From assembly GCA_001839685.1 (NCBI GenBank), contig MLAK01001337.1:68698-132697 (forward strand): a DNA stretch of 64,000 nt, written 5' to 3'. The position numbers and the translations under genes were made by a program. Source of the DNA: Tritrichomonas foetus (lineage: Eukaryota > Parabasalia > Tritrichomonadida > Tritrichomonadidae). Below the pieces are notes generated by a model. The model saw only the letters and a program-made list of their open reading frames with translations, was not told the DNA's origin and made no database searches. This document shows positions 39,094 to 48,712 of the stretch, piece after piece (the first letter of the stretch is position 1; every line of letters begins with the position of its first letter).

Positions 39094-39275
39094 TTTGACA
39101 GAAGTTTCATATTCAATAGTCCCACTATAAGGTGAGGATTTAAATCGATTCTTGGTGGATGATTCAAAGAATGGCTGCCAGTCAAGATGAGGAGCATTGT
39201 GGTCACCTACTTCATCAAATTGCATTAAAACAAGAGTTCAAGAGGCATATAGGATAGGAAGATAAAAACCATACT

Positions 39276-39824
39276 TCAAGAAAACATCTTAATCAATACA
39301 TAAGTGAAAATGAATTTCTGAATGCAACAATCAATTGCTTTTAAATAATATGAAAGAAGAAATGTTGAATTAAATAAATGATTTTGAAAATATTCTTCAA
39401 ATTTGTGTTGTAATTGTGAAGTTTCAAAAAATAATAATAATTCTTCTAAAAGACAATTATTTGTTCATTAATATTAATATTAAATTTCTCTTTTTGATAT
39501 GCTTTAGTGAGTTCATTAATGGCTTCAATTTGTTTTGTTGATTATTTCAATGATTTCTTCTTTTTCTTTTACTTCTACTTCTACTTCTTCTATGAAATTA
39601 AGTTGTAAAGATTTACAAAAGTCTCGTGGAATTTTTTTGAAGATATTAAATTGTGTATAGTGTTTTCGAGCATATTGTGAATGTTCAATCAATCGACAAT
39701 AATTTACTTGAAACTTATGTCTTAATATATTTATTTCTTGTGACAATTGAATTGGTTCTCCTATACCACAATTTTTGTTTTCTCTATTATCCACAGCATC
39801 AAGACTACGATTGTATGACTTCAT
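39276..39824 (-). pseudogene. Decayed copy of a trichomonad multigene-family protein (copy 1)
   Basis: An intact 99-codon start (MKSYNRSLDAVDNRENKN...) runs from an ATG at 39824 to a TGA at 39525. The similarity then continues in another frame (KQIEAINELTKAYQKEKFNI), meets a TAG, and continues in a third (ELLLFFETSQLQHKFEEYF then NHLFNSTFLLSYYLKAID) until a stop at about 39276. About 200 bp (39331-39531) match 53147-53341 with scattered substitutions and small indels. The FxxxFETSxLQ..FE.YF pattern recalls N-terminal regions of large trichomonad-specific ankyrin/BTB-like families, from memory only. I call it a frameshifted pseudogene. Confidence 0.6.
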
Positions 39825-40190
39825 TTTTTCACTTTAGAGACAACTGACATCACAAAAAGCTTATTCAAAATTTAATGCAACTCTATGAATGATAAAGGAA
39901 AAGTCATCTCATTCATAGAGTTGCATTAAAATTACAGAATTATATCTTTGAAAAACACATCTCATAGGGAAAAAAGTCCAGCCAAATTTCATGAATATCT
40001 TAATAATTTATGATAAAATTGGATTTAAATTTATCCAATTGTAATTATTCCAATAAAGATACATTAACATCCTATTATTCCTGCTATATCGAAATAGTGC
40101 CTGATGAATATCTCCAAAATCACCGAAAGAGTTTTTCTAAAGTTTACATCTATCAAAAAGTGAACAATTATCAAAATTTTTAAAAATTTC
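39825..40190. other. Intergenic with a long perfect inverted repeat
   Basis: 366 bp between the start of the decayed gene and the UBR-box gene. The notable content is the 22-bp inverted repeat at 39871-39930; the rest is AT-rich promoter sequence, with ATCAAAAAGTGAAC at about 40153-40166 upstream of the UBR-box ATG. Confidence 0.5.
39871..39930. repeat. Perfect inverted repeat, 22-bp arms, 16-base loop
   Basis: The left arm 39871-39892 (begins TTTAATGCAACTC, ends TGAATGA) is an exact reverse complement of the right arm 39909-39930. The loop is 39893-39908. Symmetry stops at the next base on both sides. It lies 46 bp upstream of the decayed gene start and 261 bp before the UBR-box gene. It does not overlap any coding frame of note. 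Confidence 0.95.
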
Positions 40191-41633
40191 ATGAGCAACT
40201 TCCCAGGAAACATCCCTTCTTTCTTACCAACTCAAAGGCCATCGCAACCCACAGATATCCAACCTATTGTAGGACAATTCCAACCGTCGCCATATCCAAA
40301 TCCAAATATTCCTTCGCTATTTCCATCTCAGCCAAACATGTTTTCAGGACAAGTTCAGCAAAGTTTCCAGCAAAATCAATTCGTTCCCTTCGATTTTTCA
40401 CACCAAACATCATCATCCATCCCGAATGTTCAACCCATGCCACCGCCGCAGCCGCCATTTTTCAGTCCAGTGAATTCGCAATCAAATATTTACCAGAGCC
40501 AAACGATTTCGAATGCCGGAAATAGTCATCCAAAAATATATGGTGATGAATCTAATTCACCCAATTATCCAAACTCATCCATGAATAATACCCAGGCATT
40601 TAAGTACCCCTCATCTCCACCATCATCGACATCTTCAATCACACCAATTTCTGGAACAAACCAAGTCATCGCATCACCACCATCATTCACATCACAAGTC
40701 ACTTCACCATTAGTCTATCCATCACTTCCAACGATTCAATCACCAATGCAACCACCATCAATTAACTCAATGCCACAGATGCCACCCATCCAGCAGATGC
40801 CACCCATCCAGCAGATGCCACCCATCCAGCAAATGCCACCAATACAGCAGATGGATCAGCAATACAACACAAACGTTCAACAAAATCTAACTCCACAGCT
40901 TTTCATTAATATTCCGCCTGAACTGGCTATCGTTGCAACCCCAATCGAAGTAGAAACATATAATAGCCCATTTGACCTTTTTGATGGCATCCTTCCTGGT
41001 GCCAATTTCTCATTTACTCAAACAATATCATCATCAACAAAAAACAACAATATAAACAAAAATTTTAGTAGTAAGATGAATAACAACATTAACTGTAATA
41101 TAAACAATAGCAATAACATAAACAATAGCACTAACATAAACAATAGCACTAACATAAACAATAACAATAACATAAACAATAACAATTACTTAAATAATAA
41201 CCTAAATAATAGCATTAACAATAATATGAATTGTAATATGAATACCAGTATCAACAGCAATCTAAATATGAATGGGAATACGAATGGGAGTATGAATGGA
41301 AATATGAATGGGAGTATGAGTGGGATGGCAACAAGCGTAATTCATACAAATTTAAACGGCCAACGATCGAGTTTCTCGAGTGTGACTAATGTCATTCCAA
41401 CTCGCACACAAACATGTTCTTTCGCCAAAACAGGTCGGAAATACGTAGAAGGCGAGTTTTATTTATGCCAAACTTGCTCGAGCCTCCACAACCGCGCATG
41501 CGGAGTGTGCGGCGCATGTGCGCGTGTGTGCCATGCTGGCCATATCCTTGAACCATGCTTTAATACAAAGGCATTCTGTGATTGTGGTGCTGGCGACATA
41601 CCAGGATGCAAATGCAAGGTAATGCCAAAATAA
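40191..41633 (+). CDS. UBR-box zinc-finger protein with long disordered N-terminus
   Basis: 480 residues from an ATG. The first 400 are low-complexity: Pro/Gln/Ser-rich, a PPIQQM repeat (about 40770-40850) and an Asn-rich stretch (41040-41330, NINNSTNINN-like). The last 70 residues form a UBR box: CSFAKTGRKYVEGEFYLC, CQTC, CGVCGACARVCHAGH and FCDCG, keeping the Cys/His ligands of the folded zinc-binding domain that reads N-degrons in N-recognins. No RING, HECT or PHD domain is present, so this protein cannot by itself be an E3. It may act as an adaptor, or bind N-degrons or modified N-termini for another purpose. The UBR box at the extreme C-terminus is unusual. Confidence 0.88.
   Translation: MSNFPGNIPSFLPTQRPSQPTDIQPIVGQFQPSPYPNPNIPSLFPSQPNMFSGQVQQSFQQNQFVPFDFSHQTSSSIPNVQPMPPPQPPFFSPVNSQSNIYQSQTISNAGNSHPKIYGDESNSPNYPNSSMNNTQAFKYPSSPPSSTSSITPISGTNQVIASPPSFTSQVTSPLVYPSLPTIQSPMQPPSINSMPQMPPIQQMPPIQQMPPIQQMPPIQQMDQQYNTNVQQNLTPQLFINIPPELAIVATPIEVETYNSPFDLFDGILPGANFSFTQTISSSTKNNNINKNFSSKMNNNINCNINNSNNINNSTNINNSTNINNNNNINNNNYLNNNLNNSINNNMNCNMNTSINSNLNMNGNTNGSMNGNMNGSMSGMATSVIHTNLNGQRSSFSSVTNVIPTRTQTCSFAKTGRKYVEGEFYLCQTCSSLHNRACGVCGACARVCHAGHILEPCFNTKAFCDCGAGDIPGCKCKVMPK
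40772..40856 (+). repeat. 18-bp coding tandem repeat (PPIQQM)
   Basis: Four to five in-frame copies of CCACCCATCCAGCAGATG, encoding PPIQQM, within the UBR-box gene. The central units are identical at nucleotide level, which indicates recent expansion. Confidence 0.85.
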
Positions 41634-41931
41634 GATATGATTTTTTGTGAAATTGATTGCTTTTTTATTATTTTGTTAAATTCAAGAGGACGTAGAGATA
41701 TAATGCAGTATAAAAATAACAATTGCTATATAAACTCTTTCTTTTTCTTTCTTAATTAGATGGTTTTCCTTTTAATTTTAGGAAAATAATTTCACTCACA
41801 TTCGTTTCAAATTTATACTTTTTCAATAGATCAATCAATGAATAAAAATTCTCAATTTTTTCTAGTCAATTCTATTTATATACAAAACTTAATATGACTC
41901 CCCCCATTGAAGGAGTTTGTTCAGACCAAAA

Positions 41932-42462
41932 ATGAGCGAAACAGAAAAACCAGCTACACCACTCGGCATTCCAAAAGCAGAATTCATCGAAGATATTGCA
42001 GCCGCTGCACCAACAATGGAAGATGCTGAAAAGCTTTTCCAATCCAAACAAGAAATCTTATCTAAATATCGCTATCTCGAGCAAGGCCTCCTTGAAAAGC
42101 AACAATCGCTTAAAGCTAGCCGCCCAGATGTCGTCAACAACTTGACCGCTGTCAAGAAGCTTTCAAGCCAGACTTGCCAAAACGACCCAATCACGCATTT
42201 CCAAATTTCCGATTCTGTATACGGTACAGCCAAGCTTACACAATCAAAGACAGTCGCTCTTTGGCTTGGTGCTAACTTAATGGTTGAGTACCCATATGAA
42301 GAAGCCGAGGCTCTCCTTCAAACAAATCTCGATAATCTCGACAAGCAATTAGCAGAAATTGAAAACAACCTTGTTTTTCTCCGCGATCAGATTATCACAA
42401 CAGAAGTTACTGTTTCTCGTCTTACAAACCACATTATCTCAACCCGCAGGAAGGCTAAGTAA
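41932..42462 (+). CDS. PFDN3: Prefoldin subunit 3
   Basis: 176 residues from the ATG at 41932 (MSETEKPATPLGIPKAEF); the frame opens earlier at a TTG that is not used. The prefoldin alpha-type structure is clear: an N-terminal helix (DAEKLFQSKQEILSKYRYLE), a beta segment with THFQISDSVYGTAKL and VALWLGANLMVEYPYEEAEALL, and a second helix (DNLDKQLAEIENNLVFLRDQ) ending in Lys/Arg. The VALWLGANVMLEY-type segment is diagnostic for subunit 3 (VBP1). It is a component of the hexameric co-chaperone that hands nascent actin and tubulin to CCT. Confidence 0.95.
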   Translation: MSETEKPATPLGIPKAEFIEDIAAAAPTMEDAEKLFQSKQEILSKYRYLEQGLLEKQQSLKASRPDVVNNLTAVKKLSSQTCQNDPITHFQISDSVYGTAKLTQSKTVALWLGANLMVEYPYEEAEALLQTNLDNLDKQLAEIENNLVFLRDQIITTEVTVSRLTNHIISTRRKAK

Positions 42463-43008
42463 AATTAAATGAAATGCTTTCAGAATAATTCATCATCTTT
42501 TTTTCCTTTTACTTCATTATATTGAATATATTCTCTTTTCTTTATTCTATTGGTAGTCTAAATCGAGATTTTTTTGATGTATGTTTTATTTTAGGAGACA
42601 CCGGCCAAATAAACAAAGAATTTTTATGATAAACCTTTTAAAAAGTTGTTAACAAGACCGAATGGAAATTCCGTGTCAAATAGGTTAAAAAAGAAAAAAA
42701 TACGTGTTTGAATATCTGATTTGGATAGAAAATATACCTTTGTATTATGAACAAGTTTTGGAGTTTCACATTAAATCACATCATTGATTGGCTAAGCAAG
42801 CCATATAACTTCATTCATTCATATTATTCAGTGGATAAAGATTAATTCGACTAAAATGTTGCAATAATATTCAATTTTTGGATTTCCTAAGTAAATAAGA
42901 AGATAAAACCCAAATGTGAAAATAAATAAATTGATATAAAAAAACGATTTACTTACAAATAATAAGTCTGTAAAAGACAAACTAAACTCCATTCTAGAAA
43001 TTCAAAAG
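42463..43008. other. Convergent intergenic region
   Basis: 546 bp between two converging stop codons. It is AT-rich; no gene, repeat or RNA is recognised. Confidence 0.5.
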
Positions 43009-45315
43009 TTACGATCTTTGTGGCCGATAAAGGTCTCCAAAAAGCTCGATGTTTGACAACCAGAAAATTGTTTGTGCTTTATCAGTATTCACAAATCGAA
43101 TATATCTCACTGGACTTGGATAAGGTATATTACATGCCCAATAATATGTTTCATAAGGATGTTTATATTCATCTCTTCCTTCTTCAATATCGACAAGGAT
43201 CCATTTTTTATCATCTTCTGAAACTTCGACTTTCCATGATTGAATAAAAGCAGGTCCATGATGAGATCTCAAAGAATACATTGAAAGTGTCAATCTCATA
43301 CTTTGAAGATCTATTTTTACCCATGAATTAGCAGATTTTGATGATCTCCAACAACCTTCCCATTTTTCATCAAGTAAATACTTTGGATCACATGAGGATG
43401 TTAATCTAATTCGTCCTTTTTCAGCTGGATTTCCTTGCTCCACTTTTGTTAGGTAATGAAAGATACCATTTCGAATTTTAGAAGAATTAAATGGAATAGT
43501 AACATTACAATTTGGAATATCACCATAAAATTCAATTCCATGCACAAATAAACAATGATTTCCTGAACCATTTTTATCGATTTGTGTTAATTTTATAAAA
43601 CGATAAGCCTGTGAAGGATCATGAATTGGCCACACTCTCCATTGATCATTTGAAGAACTTGATGAAAATGAAAACATTCCTGCTGTTTTTTTTGGCCTAA
43701 TTATTTTTTGTTCAGTAACATTTCTTTTTTCATCTAATAAATTCCATTTTATTTGATCATTAGATCCTTCAATTCTCCAAGCAACCATGGAAGGAAGTTT
43801 TTCATCAGAAAAGAAGGATTTTAAGGAATAATGATGTGGAATAATTGGACTTTCTTTAAAATCAAAACAAATCCAAGAATTAGGAATATTTGGTGTTGAC
43901 CAATAACTGTCCCATGTTGCATCGATTACCATATTAATACATGAACTAGATGTAATATTAACTAAGTCAAAATCATGTGGATTTCCATTACATTCATTAC
44001 AAAGTGTTGCAAAAACACCAAAACTTGATTCATTTGGATTCTTTACACAATGATAAATTTCATAGCTATTTCTATTAGTTTTTCTATTTTTCTGCAAATA
44101 GGCAAGCAAAGGTTCAATTAAGTGATTTATGTTTATTGATGGATTTTTAATTAGTGAAACTGCTGAATCATAATCCATTTCCTTTAGTGGTAAAAATTGA
44201 ATTAATGACTTCCTTTCTTTTTGGTTTTCTTGAATGAATGTTAATAAAATGTTACAAAAGTTTTGTTGATTCTTTATCGTCAATTTTTTATTTCGAAATA
44301 TTGAAGCAAGAAGGTTCACAGAAACATCAAAAAATTGTGGAATCAATAACATTTCATCAATATGCATTGCCATAAAATCAACATGTGGACCTTCAAAAAC
44401 ATCGATTTGTTGTAGCTTTTCATATAATTCAAGAGATTTTTTGGTTGTTAGTTGTGAGAAAACTAAACCTGATGTATCTTTTATTAGTTTTTCAATTCCA
44501 AAATCAGCTGCTTCCAGAAATACAAATATCGCATTCTCAAGCGTAATTTCAACTGGCTGGTTTAGAAGACAGTTTGATATAACTTCAAATGGGCCATCAT
44601 AATCATTAAATCTTGCTTCGATTCGATTTAAAATTGGATTTGATAGAAGATTTTGTTGAATTCTTGTTGAAAAAGCTGAAGCTAAATATGAATTTACTCT
44701 GTATGGTGTAAAATTATGAATTATTTCTAAATCTAAGTATCTATCAAATGCTTTCGTCTCAAAATAAGTTACAGGTGTTGGTGAGAATGACAATGACAAA
44801 TTTTTATCATCTTCTTCAATTAGTTGAATAGCATTCGTGCTTGGTAATGCAATTGTAAACAAATTTGAATGATCATATGTTAAAGCTCTATCACGTGTAT
44901 CAGAATCATCAAAATCAATAATAGCTAATCCAAACTTATCAATAGAAACTGATGAAATTATTGATATTTTAGAAGGCCGAATTTTTTCGAAATATGATTT
45001 TAAAAATTGCTTGTTCACACTTTCACTTGAAAAAAAGACAAAAATAGAAAACAAAAAACAGGATTCAGGCTTTTTTGGATAAACATGAATAATGGTGCTT
45101 AAATAAGAAATATTTTTCTTTGATTTAGCACATGCTTCATATCCAGAATTATCTGTAAATTCTAATGATGCAAATCCTATTGGATAATAATTATCTTGGA
45201 ATCTCTCTTTAAATATTTTTATCTTTTTTATTGATCCAAACTGACAAAACAAACTGTATATATCTTTTTCGTTGCAACGTGCATCAACATTTCCGAGGAA
45301 AATGGTAGTATTCAT
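43009..45315 (-). CDS. RRM / BTB-like / double F5/8-type-C domain fusion protein
   Basis: 768 residues from an ATG. Residues 1-75 are an RRM: RNP2-like TTIFLGNVDARC, then DIYSLFCQFGSIKKIKIF and RNP1-like YYPIGFASLEF. A second RRM-like fold may follow at 85-170. Residues about 190-400 look like the BTB/BACK-type region found with such proteins in trichomonads (YRVNSYLASAFSTRI, ITLENAIFVFLEAADFGIEKL). Two galactose-binding-like (F5/8 type C) domains follow, each with an Asp-x-x-Trp start (DATWDSYWSTPNIPNSWICFDF; DEKWEGCWRSSKSANSWVKIDL) and a Leu-Phe/Tyr-Gly-Asp end. The combination suggests a cytoplasmic RNA-linked adaptor; no role is known. It is divergent from the CNOT2-like gene, 144 bp away. 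Confidence 0.8.
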   Translation of the reverse strand: MNTTIFLGNVDARCNEKDIYSLFCQFGSIKKIKIFKERFQDNYYPIGFASLEFTDNSGYEACAKSKKNISYLSTIIHVYPKKPESCFLFSIFVFFSSESVNKQFLKSYFEKIRPSKISIISSVSIDKFGLAIIDFDDSDTRDRALTYDHSNLFTIALPSTNAIQLIEEDDKNLSLSFSPTPVTYFETKAFDRYLDLEIIHNFTPYRVNSYLASAFSTRIQQNLLSNPILNRIEARFNDYDGPFEVISNCLLNQPVEITLENAIFVFLEAADFGIEKLIKDTSGLVFSQLTTKKSLELYEKLQQIDVFEGPHVDFMAMHIDEMLLIPQFFDVSVNLLASIFRNKKLTIKNQQNFCNILLTFIQENQKERKSLIQFLPLKEMDYDSAVSLIKNPSININHLIEPLLAYLQKNRKTNRNSYEIYHCVKNPNESSFGVFATLCNECNGNPHDFDLVNITSSSCINMVIDATWDSYWSTPNIPNSWICFDFKESPIIPHHYSLKSFFSDEKLPSMVAWRIEGSNDQIKWNLLDEKRNVTEQKIIRPKKTAGMFSFSSSSSNDQWRVWPIHDPSQAYRFIKLTQIDKNGSGNHCLFVHGIEFYGDIPNCNVTIPFNSSKIRNGIFHYLTKVEQGNPAEKGRIRLTSSCDPKYLLDEKWEGCWRSSKSANSWVKIDLQSMRLTLSMYSLRSHHGPAFIQSWKVEVSEDDKKWILVDIEEGRDEYKHPYETYYWACNIPYPSPVRYIRFVNTDKAQTIFWLSNIELFGDLYRPQRS

Positions 45316-45459
45316 GTAAACAACGAAAAGATTTATTAACTTTTTGAAATGGTTAAGAATTTACATAACTTTTTAAATCCATATTTTCTGTGCTCTTTTC
45401 AAATAGCATAATTTTTTTCTCTGAAATTTCCAAAACTTGGAACAAAAAACAAAACAAAC
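45316..45459. promoter_or_regulatory. Compact divergent promoter (RRM fusion / CNOT2-like)
   Basis: Only 144 bp separate two opposite ATGs. Two ACTTTTT words, AACTTTTTGAAAT (45345-45357 region) and AACTTTTTAAATC (about 45368-45380), lie tandemly near the minus gene. The same ACTTTTTGAA type occurs near other starts (34424, 55501, 48248). Confidence 0.4.
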
Positions 45460-46110
45460 ATGAATTCTCGACGAAACAATTCTCCTCAGCTGATTCCACA
45501 ACCAGATCAGATCGGACGACCAGCAGTTTCACCGGCAAATATTCAATACCCGCCACAATATGTTCAGCAAAATCCATTACATAATCGAGGTCTCGCAAAG
45601 CCTCCTTCCGCAAATACAGTTCATATTGACATGACACCGCACGATATTGGTGGTCCAGATAGTCTCGAATATGCCACGCCCGTTCATTTCAATCCATTAT
45701 TCACTCAAATTAATAATCCCGAGCTTGACGAAGAATTCGATTTGACAAACCTAGGAATAGATTTACAGACACCAGAGCCACTTTTACCAAATATTTCATA
45801 TGCCGGCTCAGAAAATCCAATGGTCAATTTTGGTCAATTTCCGGTTTCTCATTCTTATCCTAGAAATCCAGAAAATTCTGAAGCTATCAACAGAATTAAT
45901 CAATTTTCAGATGAAGCACTTTTATTCATATTTTATATTCATGCGAGAGATCAACTCCAAGAAGGGGCTTATGGTGAACTGAAAAAGAGAGGATATTCAT
46001 TTGATTCAGAAAAGAAAGTTTGGTTAAATCAATCGAAATTAGTTTTTGATATAAATAAATGGAAATTTGTACCACCTGATAATACAGGCCACGCACCAAT
46101 AACTGCATAG
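45460..46110 (+). CDS. Short CNOT2-like protein (NOT2/3/5 domain)
   Basis: 216 residues from an ATG. The first 140 are Pro/Asn-rich and disordered, with short motifs. The last 70 form a NOT box: INQFSDEALLFIFYIHARD, QEGAYGELKKRGYSFDSEKKVW and KLVFDINKWKFVPPD correspond to the FSDETLFYIFY ... A..EL..R.W.Y......W ... .FD...W.KVP pattern of CNOT2. That domain assembles the CCR4-NOT deadenylase with NOT1 and NOT3. The protein is much shorter than animal or yeast NOT2 (540 or 191 residues respectively), closest in size to the yeast form. It should act in mRNA decay and repression. Confidence 0.8.
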   Translation: MNSRRNNSPQLIPQPDQIGRPAVSPANIQYPPQYVQQNPLHNRGLAKPPSANTVHIDMTPHDIGGPDSLEYATPVHFNPLFTQINNPELDEEFDLTNLGIDLQTPEPLLPNISYAGSENPMVNFGQFPVSHSYPRNPENSEAINRINQFSDEALLFIFYIHARDQLQEGAYGELKKRGYSFDSEKKVWLNQSKLVFDINKWKFVPPDNTGHAPITA

Positions 46111-46744
46111 AATAAACGACATATATATTTTTGTAAATTAATGAAATATCATTTTATTTTATTTTATAATTTCATTTTCGAAATGTCGGTTTAGGTCAAT
46201 TAATGGCAAAATCATTTTGAACTTTGATCTTGACAAACAGAATCAATTTAGATGATCTGGTGACTGTAGCAGAAACAAGAATGCCAATTGTTCAGGAATG
46301 GCCAATATAATCATTTAATGGTATGCTTTGTTTATAAATAAATGTTTAATTATGTTTATTCAAGATTTCATTTGATATCAATCCTAAAAAAATGTAATTT
46401 GTATAATATTGTTTTCTGATGGTGGAAAATGTTCATTTTTCGAATTCAACAATTGATGATTTGAAATGGTAAATTGTTATTTTTTTNATTCCCTCATCAG
46501 ATCACAACTGTTGATGTACTGTTCAGAATCATCAATACCAATAGAAAAGGAGCATGCATCTACAGATGATAATTCCTATTTGGACATAAATATTGATTTT
46601 AAAAACAAAAGATGAACATCCTGAGCTTTTATTAACTATTTGAGAAGGCGATTCTTCATCAAGACAATGAATGCAAAGTCGAAAATGAATAAGGAAAGTG
46701 AAAGAAAAAATAGTTTTATTAAAGTCACCTTCTTTATCTGAATT
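46111..46744. other. Convergent intergenic region with one ambiguous base
   Basis: 634 bp between converging stop codons, AT-rich. An N at 46487 follows a run of T, which points to assembly uncertainty in a homopolymer. No gene is visible. Confidence 0.5.
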
Positions 46745-47362
46745 TCAGCAACTACAATATTTAGATCCAAATGAACCAATTGGTTTAGAATTCAAATCAT
46801 TTAACGAAGATTCTGGTTTTGACTTTAAATTGCTACAGTCCAATCTTGATTTCATTACAAAAGTCATTTTTTGAAACATCTTCTCTACATTGGTTGCATC
46901 TTTCGCTGATGTTTCCAGGAAGGGAATACCATATGATCGAGCTAAAGATTCGCCTTCTTCAACTGAAACAGCCCTTTTGCCACCAAGATCTTCTTTATTT
47001 CCAACTAATAGTACGCATACATTAGATGAAGCTCTACTTTCAATTTCATTCATCCATGATCCAACATGATCGAAAGAATCCCTATCAGTTACATCATAAA
47101 CAATAATAATTCCATTCGAACCACGATAATAATTTTGTGTAATGGATCGAAAGCGATCTTGTCCAGCAGTATCCCATATTTGAAGCTTTATCACCATATC
47201 ATCTAGATCAATTTTCCTAATTTTGAAATCAACTCCGATTGTAGAAATGTAACTATCACTAAACATGTCATCAGAGAAACGTAAAAGTAAACTGCTTTTC
47301 CCGACACCAGAATCCCCAATGATTAATACTTTGAAGAGAGCATCATAATCATTTAAAGTCAT
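46745..47362 (-). CDS. Rab-family small GTPase (Rab1/8-like)
   Basis: 205 residues from an ATG. P-loop GDSGVGKS (16-23), switch I with STIGVDFK (effector Thr41), WDTAGQ (63-68) followed by the Rab-type [25 protein letters not shown] (122-125) and ETSAK. The C-terminal CSC allows double geranylgeranylation, so the protein is membrane-anchored. The switch sequence is nearest to the Rab1/Rab8/Rab35 group, which acts in ER-Golgi or exocytic traffic. Trichomonads have very many Rabs, so a one-to-one assignment is unsafe. Confidence 0.93.
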   Translation of the reverse strand: MTLNDYDALFKVLIIGDSGVGKSSLLLRFSDDMFSDSYISTIGVDFKIRKIDLDDMVIKLQIWDTAGQDRFRSITQNYYRGSNGIIIVYDVTDRDSFDHVGSWMNEIESRASSNVCVLLVGNKEDLGGKRAVSVEEGESLARSYGIPFLETSAKDATNVEKMFQKMTFVMKSRLDCSNLKSKPESSLNDLNSKPIGSFGSKYCSC

Positions 47363-47656
47363 TCTATTTGAACTTTAACCAAATATAAAATGATATCATA
47401 GCTTGTTCTGATTTCATTAAATTTTTTCTCTCAGAAAATGTAGTTTTCTATGTCATAATATCTGCCCATCAATATGAATTGAGCAAATGACCATTTACAA
47501 TATAAAACTGATTTTTTGATTATTTCCTCCAGCAGAATATTTTAAAGGAAAACTTTTCATCAACAATGGAAAATTGAATTCAATGATGGTATTTTACAAA
47601 AGTATGAAAAAATACGTGTTTTAATATAAAATCTAAATGTGCATTTTAGAAATCAC

Positions 47657-48196
47657 TTATTGTGCCGCAGCTTGAGCTTTCTTTTCTCTCATTCTACGGC
47701 TTCGTGTACGACGGGCTTCGATTTGAGCTTGGAGTGTCTTTTCACGTTCTTGTTCTGCCTTAAGTGTGTGAATATGTTCCATAAGGACGCGCTTGTTTCT
47801 GAATTCGTTACCTTTTGCCTTTAAATATAATTTTCTGTAAAGATGGCGATCGATTTCTTGTTTTTGGCGGAAATCTTTGAGTGTGTGTCTGAGAACGCGA
47901 ATACGGCGGATCCACTGCCATTTGTTATTGAGGCGGGCATTCTTGCCACCACGGCGTTTTCCGAAACCGCGATGACGGCCAGCGCGCTTGGCAAGAAGTC
48001 TAATCCTGTGGCGAGCATTTGAGTGCATTCCGACTGGGCGGCGAACGATGATTCCATCTCCGATTAATTTGCGGATTTGTTGACGGGAGTTAGCCATTGC
48101 GATTGTGGAGGTTTCTGACTCGTCCATCCAAACACGACCGAGACCACATTCGAGGACGCTAGCAGCAAGTCTTTTTTGAAGCTTCAAGCAAGACAT
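47657..48196 (-). CDS. RPL19: Ribosomal protein eL19
   Basis: 179 residues from the ATG at 48196, giving [18 protein letters not shown], the family-typical N-terminus; an in-frame ATG at 48250 would add 18 residues lacking in all eL19 proteins I know. The core has [20 protein letters not shown], then [34 protein letters not shown] and [20 protein letters not shown], followed by a basic helix. It is a component of the 60S subunit near the inter-subunit bridges. The promoter has ACGGTTTTGGC 15 bp before the ATG, shared with uS8. Confidence 0.97.
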   Translation of the reverse strand: MSCLKLQKRLAASVLECGLGRVWMDESETSTIAMANSRQQIRKLIGDGIIVRRPVGMHSNARHRIRLLAKRAGRHRGFGKRRGGKNARLNNKWQWIRRIRVLRHTLKDFRQKQEIDRHLYRKLYLKAKGNEFRNKRVLMEHIHTLKAEQEREKTLQAQIEARRTRSRRMREKKAQAAAQ

Positions 48197-48211
48197 TTTT
48201 ATAAAAGGCAA

Positions 48212-48231
48212 GCCAAAACCGTTCGACGATA
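48212..48231 (-). promoter_or_regulatory. eL19 promoter motifs: ACGGTTTTGGC and TATCGTC
   Basis: On the gene strand TATCGTCGAACGGTTTTGGC (48212-48231) lies 15 bp before the ATG. The 11-mer ACGGTTTTGGC is identical to that at 15744-15754 before uS8. TATCGTC matches a Myb recognition element described, as I recall, in a Trichomonas vaginalis adhesin gene promoter. A further ACTTTTTGAATGA word lies at 48247-48259. Confidence 0.45.
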
Positions 48232-48259
48232 GAAATTTCTGAATACTCATTCAAAAAGT

Positions 48260-48712
48260 GGAACGTAAAAAATTAATGAAATCACAAAAAATGAACATAT
48301 CTTTGACAGAAATTTCACCATAACTAATCATAGAAAAAGGGATTTATTCCGAAATATAGATGGATTTAAATTAGAGTTGTAACATCATTTACCAATTGCT
48401 GATTCAAACGTAATTCATAGTGTAAAATGTGATGATTGCCAATTTTTTTTTTCGAAAAAAGCACTTTTTCACAATGAAATCACACCAAACAATACACATC
48501 GAATTTCATATCTTCTCTTGACATATTTTTTAGCTTATTAATCAACTCATTTAGGAGTCAAGCCTTACAACTCATTATTATATAACGCTATGATGGCTAA
48601 AATGTTCAATGAAAGTCTTCAAAAAACAAAGAAAACAGAAAGAAATAATTTTTCGAATAGCTTTTTGCTTTATTTTTTATCATTTTTATTTTAGTAAAAA
48701 ATTGGAACAAAT
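48260..48712. other. Intergenic, nothing recognised
   Basis: About 450 bp upstream of the eL19 promoter motifs, before the end of the coiled-coil gene. It is AT-rich and no gene is seen. Confidence 0.45.

Noticed and set aside
47657..48250. Longer eL19 start at 48250
   Set aside because: It would add 18 residues not found in the family and would place the shared promoter motif inside the coding region.
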